In this document: positions 51,872-55,516 of the stretch, piece by piece
Layout of the letters: the number at the start of each line of letters is the position of its first letter
Numbering within the stretch: the stretch's first letter is position 1
Origin: JAGOBX01 sp036733285
GTDB lineage: Bacteria; JAGOBX01
Assembly (NCBI GenBank): GCA_036733285.1
Contig: DAINAU010000003.1
Span: forward strand, 1-55,516
Reading direction: 5' to 3'
DNA length: 55,516 nucleotides
Notes under the pieces: generated by a model
What the model was told of the DNA's origin: nothing
The model's input: only the letters and a program-made list of their open reading frames with translations
Database searches by the model: none
Program-made: the position numbers and the translations under genes

Positions 51872-51898
51872 TTGCGATTTTATATCTAAATCGCAATA
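51872..51898. promoter_or_regulatory. Hairpin in the asnB leader
   Basis: A 10-bp stem (ATTGCGATTT / AAATCGCAAT, loop of 7) stands 30 nt before the asnB ATG. It shares the GCGATT/AATCGC core with the terminator hairpin 24 nt upstream. It could be an operator or leader structure; no T-run follows. Confidence 0.4.
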
Positions 51899-51915
51899 AT
51901 ACATCTATGTTTTAG

Positions 51916-51943
51916 AAAAAAAGCGATTCCAATTGGAATCGCT
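51916..51943 (-). terminator. Rho-independent terminator after the 299-aa radical SAM gene
   Basis: The perfect 22-nt palindrome AGCGATTCCAA/TTGGAATCGCT (51922-51943) begins 3 nt past the stop codon and is followed on the minus strand by a run of seven T (ending 51916). It closes the unit coming from the window's right end. Confidence 0.85.
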
Positions 51944-51946
51944 ACT

Positions 51947-52846
51947 TCACTTAACGTTTAATGCGCTATCCGGGTTTAAATACAATTCGCCCTTGATGGA
52001 ATCATCATAAAATTCAAGCCAGTGATCGCAGGCAAAACAGACTGATTTGCGCGAAAAATTATTTTCATTATGATTTTTTCTTATTATTTCATACTCTTCC
52101 GAATTCCATATTTCCATTATTGATTTTGTTTTTGCGTTAAATCTGAATTCTTCGGCTTTCCAATCATGATTGCATAAAGCTATTTTTCCATCCCAGCATA
52201 TAACGATATTTTGAAAAGGTTTATGACAAGCTTTTCTCTGAATTCCTGTTTCCGAATCATCTCCAACCTTGCCGAAATTCCCGCCCGAACTATGTTCGCA
52301 ATAAATCCTAACTCTATCAACTTTATTTTTCCAGTATTCTATAAATTTATCCTTTTGTTTTTGTTCGCCGTTTATCGCGACAGCCGACGCTTGCGCGATA
52401 ACATTACCCCTCGACTTATTTAAAAAATAATCGATATTCTTTAAAACCGTTTTAAACGTATCGGCTCCCCTGATTTTTTTATAAGATTCCTCGTTTATCG
52501 AATCCAGACTGAATGAAATGAAATCTATTCCTATTTCAGATACGGCGTCGCTTATTTTTTCCGTCAATAAAGAACCGTTTGTGGCAAGCAGTATTTTTCC
52601 ATTTATCGTTTCTTTTATTTTAGATAAAAATTTTATAAAATCCGGATGCAGCAGAGCTTCGCCTCTGAAAAAAGGAATAACGTCGATTTTTTTTCCTTGA
52701 ATTTCAGATAATATTTTTTTAAACAGAACTTCGCCCATAAATCCGGTTTTCATATCGAAATGATTTCTCGGACACATAATGCATTTGTAATTGCATTCGT
52801 TGGTAAGCTCTATTGTTATTTGTTTTGGAAATATTTCTTTAATCAT
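51947..52846 (-). CDS. Radical SAM/SPASM protein (299 aa)
   Basis: The radical SAM motif is C18-x3-C22-x2-C25 (ECNYKCIMC) with FFRGEALLHPDFI as the GEP-type loop, LLATNGSLL, and SFSLDSINEESYKKI. The SPASM part has VICWDGKIALCNHDW, SIMEIWNSEEY and VCFACDHWLEF for auxiliary clusters. It follows the DegT aminotransferase by 49 nt and ends at a terminator. It probably modifies a sugar or peptide; substrate unknown. Confidence 0.87.
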   Translation of the reverse strand: MIKEIFPKQITIELTNECNYKCIMCPRNHFDMKTGFMGEVLFKKILSEIQGKKIDVIPFFRGEALLHPDFIKFLSKIKETINGKILLATNGSLLTEKISDAVSEIGIDFISFSLDSINEESYKKIRGADTFKTVLKNIDYFLNKSRGNVIAQASAVAINGEQKQKDKFIEYWKNKVDRVRIYCEHSSGGNFGKVGDDSETGIQRKACHKPFQNIVICWDGKIALCNHDWKAEEFRFNAKTKSIMEIWNSEEYEIIRKNHNENNFSRKSVCFACDHWLEFYDDSIKGELYLNPDSALNVK

Positions 52847-52895
52847 ATTTTTTATTTCTCAAAATATTTAATTTAATTAATTTTGTAAAACGAAT

Positions 52896-54044
52896 TTACT
52901 TTGAGAGTTCGATAACTTGGTTGGATATATATTCAATATCATTTTCAGAAAGCTGATGATTCATAGGAAGTATGATAGTCGTATCCGAACATAATTCAGT
53001 GTTTTTTAATTCTGATTTTATATCGTTATAGATTTTCTGTCTGTGAACCGGCTGTATGCCTATCGTGCATAAAATTCCTTTTTTTCTTAAGTTCTCAACT
53101 AAATTATCTCTAAACTTTTTAGCGGCGCCAGCGAGTCTTACGCAATAACTTTGATAATTCGCCCTGACCTTATCAGGCGTATATGGAAGTAAAATCCGAC
53201 TAACGGCAGAAAAATATTTTTTATACAATCCGGCGTTTTTTATTCTTTTTTGGATGTAATGTTCAACGGATTCAAGCTGACTTAATCCAACTGCAGACTG
53301 AATATCGCTCAATCTGAAATTATATCCGTAATTAGAATATTTCATAAAAACAGGTTTCTGGGATTTATGTCTTTTTATATCGTCGATTGCTTCGCCGTGA
53401 GACCTTAAACTTTCAAGTTTTTTTTTCAATTTCAAATTTGGAACCGTAATTAATCCTCCTTCGCCCGTTGTTATAATCTTTCTCGGATGAAAACTGAAAC
53501 AACAAATATTTTTGCTATCGCCGATTTTCTTTCCGTTATATTCAGAACCGATTGCGCAAGCCGCGTCTTCAATTACGAATAAATTATGTTTTTTAGCTAC
53601 AACATTTATTTTATCCATATCTGCCGGCAGTCCCATTTGATGCACTGGTATAATAGCCTTAGTTTTAGAAGTAATTAATTTTTCTATTTTTTCAGGGTCA
53701 ATATTGTAAGTATTAATGTCAATATCGCAGAAAACAGGTTTCGCGCCGGTATGCTTTACTGCGTTCGCCGTAGCAATAAAAGTAAACGACGGAACAATAA
53801 CCTCGTCTCCGCGTCCGATATTATTAACAAAAAGAGATAAAAACAAAGCCGTAGTGCAGTTTGAAACGGCTATGCAATTTTTATTATTCAAATAGTCTCC
53901 GAGTTTTTCTTCAAATAGTTTTGTTTTGGGTCCTTGAGTTACCCAGCCGCTATCCAGCGCCTCTTTTAAATATTCGAGCGCTTTTGAAGAAAACTCAGGT
54001 TTGCATAATGATATGACTTTTTTACTTTTCATTTTTTGTTCCAA
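52896..54044 (-). CDS. wbpE: DegT/DnrJ/EryC1 sugar aminotransferase (WbpE-type)
   Basis: The 382-aa PLP enzyme has GWVTQGPKTKLFEEKLGDYL, SNCTTALFLSL, IVPSFTFIATANAVKHTGAKPVF (in parts), VIEDAACAIGSEYNGKKIG, and the PLP lysine K189 in FSFHPRKIITTGEGG. YGYNFRLSDIQSAVGL follows. It aminates a 3-keto sugar nucleotide. Between a Gfo/Idh gene and a WbpD-type gene, the likely product is UDP-2-acetamido-3-amino-uronate. It starts 3 nt after the Gfo/Idh gene ends. Confidence 0.92.
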   Translation of the reverse strand: MEQKMKSKKVISLCKPEFSSKALEYLKEALDSGWVTQGPKTKLFEEKLGDYLNNKNCIAVSNCTTALFLSLFVNNIGRGDEVIVPSFTFIATANAVKHTGAKPVFCDIDINTYNIDPEKIEKLITSKTKAIIPVHQMGLPADMDKINVVAKKHNLFVIEDAACAIGSEYNGKKIGDSKNICCFSFHPRKIITTGEGGLITVPNLKLKKKLESLRSHGEAIDDIKRHKSQKPVFMKYSNYGYNFRLSDIQSAVGLSQLESVEHYIQKRIKNAGLYKKYFSAVSRILLPYTPDKVRANYQSYCVRLAGAAKKFRDNLVENLRKKGILCTIGIQPVHRQKIYNDIKSELKNTELCSDTTIILPMNHQLSENDIEYISNQVIELSK

Positions 54045-54047
54045 TGC

Positions 54048-54947
54048 TTATTTTGAAATTTTAAAATTTCTGATATTATACGCCAATTCGATTGATTTTC
54101 TGCAGTCTTCAATTCCAAATCCCCTGCCCGACAGAATTTCTCTATAGATATTTGTGTGCAAATCGGTAAATCCTTCGGAAAATTCGATTTCATCGTTATC
54201 TATTGTCAAGGATCTAAAAGTTGGTTTATTCCAATTATCGGGCAAATCGTTTTTATCAATTGATAAAAACCAGTTCACATCCGCGTTTTCAAGTTCAATT
54301 GTTCCGCTTGATTTTTTTTCATCGGCAAAAGAAACTTCAAAATTCTTAACTCCGCCGAAAATCCATATAAGTAAATCAAAAAAATGTATTCCTATATTCG
54401 TAGTCAATCCGCCTGATTTTTCCATACTGCCTTTCCAAGAATAATTATACCATTTTCCGCGCGACGTTATATAACGTAAATTTATTTTATGTTTTTTGGT
54501 TGTCGATTGAGCGCGGATTTTGTTTTTTAAATTTAATAACGCCGGATGAAGTCTCAATTGAAGAATACAATAAATCTTATTATTCGTTTTATTTTCAATC
54601 TGTTGTAAAGCGTCCAGATTCCAAGGGTTTAATACCAATGGTTTTTCACAGATAGCGTCCGCTCCTATTCTAAGAGCAAATCTTATATGAGCGTCGTGAA
54701 GATAGTTCGGAGAACAAATGCTGACATAATCGATTTTATCGCCTTCGAAAAGAAGTTTTTCAATATGCCTGTCAAGACGTTCAAACTCCGTAAAAAAATC
54801 AGCGTCAAAAAAATACCTATCCAATATTCCCACCGAATCATTTTTATCAAGCGCGGCGACAAGATTATGTCCGGTTTCTTTTATCGCCTGTAAATGTCTG
54901 GGAGCTATGTATCCTCCGGCTCCAATCAATACAAAATTTTTTTTCAT
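54048..54947 (-). CDS. wbpB: Gfo/Idh/MocA oxidoreductase (WbpB/WlbA-type)
   Basis: The 299-aa protein has an N-terminal Rossmann fold GAGGYIAPRHLQAIKETGH, DYVSICSPNYLHDAHI, CEKPLVLNP (E101-K102-P103) and a C-terminal GGLTTNIGIHFFDLLIWIFGG. It oxidises the C3 hydroxyl of a UDP-N-acetylglucosaminuronate, feeding the aminotransferase downstream. It is slightly shorter than the usual 315-320 aa. Its partners WbpA and WbpI are not in the window. Confidence 0.9.
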   Translation of the reverse strand: MKKNFVLIGAGGYIAPRHLQAIKETGHNLVAALDKNDSVGILDRYFFDADFFTEFERLDRHIEKLLFEGDKIDYVSICSPNYLHDAHIRFALRIGADAICEKPLVLNPWNLDALQQIENKTNNKIYCILQLRLHPALLNLKNKIRAQSTTKKHKINLRYITSRGKWYNYSWKGSMEKSGGLTTNIGIHFFDLLIWIFGGVKNFEVSFADEKKSSGTIELENADVNWFLSIDKNDLPDNWNKPTFRSLTIDNDEIEFSEGFTDLHTNIYREILSGRGFGIEDCRKSIELAYNIRNFKISK

Positions 54948-55033
54948 AAAATTAATCCTTATTTATTTGATTAAAATTTATTGCTATTCAGTTCTATTCA
55001 TAAAAAGCAACTGAACGTAATAAAAATTTAATT

Positions 55034-55516
55034 TTAAAATTCATTGCCGATTCTTAATATTTCTTCAAGTCCGTTTTCTTTCAAAACATATTTCGCAAAA
55101 CAAATTTTACATTCGTATTCATTCTTGTTTTTCATAAAAAGTTTTTCGCCGCATCTGCAAATCCATCCTTTTTGAACCGCTGGATTTCCATATACGAGTC
55201 CAAAATCCGGTATGTCTTTAGTAACCGCGCTTCCGGCGCCGACAAACGCGTATTTTCCTATTGTAACTCCGCAGACTATAGTAGCGTTGGCGCCAATTGA
55301 AGCGCCTCTTTTAACAAGAGTTTTCCTGTATGCGCTCATATTATTCCGGACAATTTCGCATCTCGGATTAAATACGTTTGTAAATACCATACTCGGTCCG
55401 CAAAAAACATTATCTTCGAGAATAACTCCGTCGTAGACTGAAACATTATTTTGAATCTTAACGTTATTCCCGATTTTTACCTTGCCGCCGATATAAACGT
55501 TCTGTCCGAGTTTGCA
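55034..55516 (-). CDS. wbpD: WbpD-type sugar N-acetyltransferase, 5' part beyond window
   Basis: The frame is open from the window edge (55516) to the stop at 55034, 160 residues. These are left-handed beta-helix repeats (LGQNVYIGGKVKIGNNV; IGANATIVCGVTIGKYAFVGAGSAV; VYGNPA) followed by a four-cysteine zinc-ribbon-like tail (WICRCGEKLF; YECKICFAKY). The helix plus tail fits UDP-2-acetamido-3-amino-glucuronate N-acetyltransferase (WbpD/WlbB). The internal ATG at 55390 is not the true start. First gene of the WbpD, WbpB, WbpE run seen here; 86 nt to the next gene. Confidence 0.88.
   Translation of the reverse strand, partial: CKLGQNVYIGGKVKIGNNVKIQNNVSVYDGVILEDNVFCGPSMVFTNVFNPRCEIVRNNMSAYRKTLVKRGASIGANATIVCGVTIGKYAFVGAGSAVTKDIPDFGLVYGNPAVQKGWICRCGEKLFMKNKNEYECKICFAKYVLKENGLEEILRIGNEF

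Noticed and set aside
54987..55015. Possible terminator hairpin between the WbpD-type and WbpB-type genes
   Set aside because: Only a 7-bp stem with a 15-nt loop and no T-run on the minus strand.
1159..55436. Open frames on the plus strand (for example at 4905-5408, 16913-17284, 48799-49128)
   Set aside because: Each lies opposite a well-supported minus-strand gene and has no family motif or clear ribosome-binding site of its own.

Overview
The window is a very AT-rich stretch of bacterial chromosome in which every gene I can support lies on the minus strand, so transcription runs from high to low coordinates. KdsB (a Kdo-activating enzyme), an O-antigen ligase-like protein, several lipoproteins and a PorV-like outer-membrane protein point to a Gram-negative (diderm) anaerobe. 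The PorV-like protein beside a protein with a secretion-tail-like C-terminus is typical of Bacteroidota, Ignavibacteria, Elusimicrobiota, Cloacimonadota and related uncultured lineages. The sequence alone does not let me choose the phylum.

Layout from left to right. (1) 1-1104: a multi-hairpin repeat, two small membrane proteins and an imperfect inverted repeat. (2) 1098-19085: mostly core genes in tight operons. These are a 5'-nucleotidase-like lipoprotein with a degenerate active site, a CheR methyltransferase, then a run encoding a beta-propeller protein with secretion tail, PorV-like protein, Era, ApbE, a B12-type radical SAM protein and a squalene/phytoene synthase. Next is a deoD-led operon (deoD, fucose isomerase-like, GAF plus degenerate GGDEF, a small unknown, kdsB, aroE), preceded by a clear promoter. 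A sigma-54 activator and an O-antigen ligase follow, then a tRNA-Ser(CGA) with its own upstream promoter. (3) 19404-55516: one long surface-glycan locus. It mixes glycosyltransferases of several folds with seven radical SAM or radical SAM-derived proteins. It also holds sugar-nucleotide genes for UDP-L-FucNAc (CapE, a CapF split in two, CapG) and for a UDP-2,3-diacetamido uronic acid (WbpB, WbpE and WbpD types, the last cut by the window edge). A sugar formyltransferase, a polysaccharide deacetylase, AsnB, a PglD-type acetyltransferase, two ArsR-type regulators and a fluoride riboswitch with crcB lie among them.

The likely joint role of region 3 is assembly and decoration of a complex surface polysaccharide or lipid-linked glycan. 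CapEFG and WbpBED supply amino sugars, glycosyltransferases build the chain, and the formyltransferase, deacetylase and radical SAM proteins modify it. Proteins of the locus share accessory modules: a C-terminal TPR module (two proteins), a C-terminal Rossmann-like 'GTGE' module (at least three) and a 'KILIxR' domain that occurs alone with a membrane hairpin (two genes) and fused to a radical SAM protein.

The most unusual items are the KILIxR family, a radical SAM/SPASM relative that has lost its iron-sulphur motif, a ParB-like/methyltransferase fusion, an archaeal-style XPF nuclease with HhH domain, and a dispersed five-hairpin repeat whose similarity runs into the 3' ends of the adjoining genes. 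Perfect doubled-word palindromes also lie just behind both ArsR genes.
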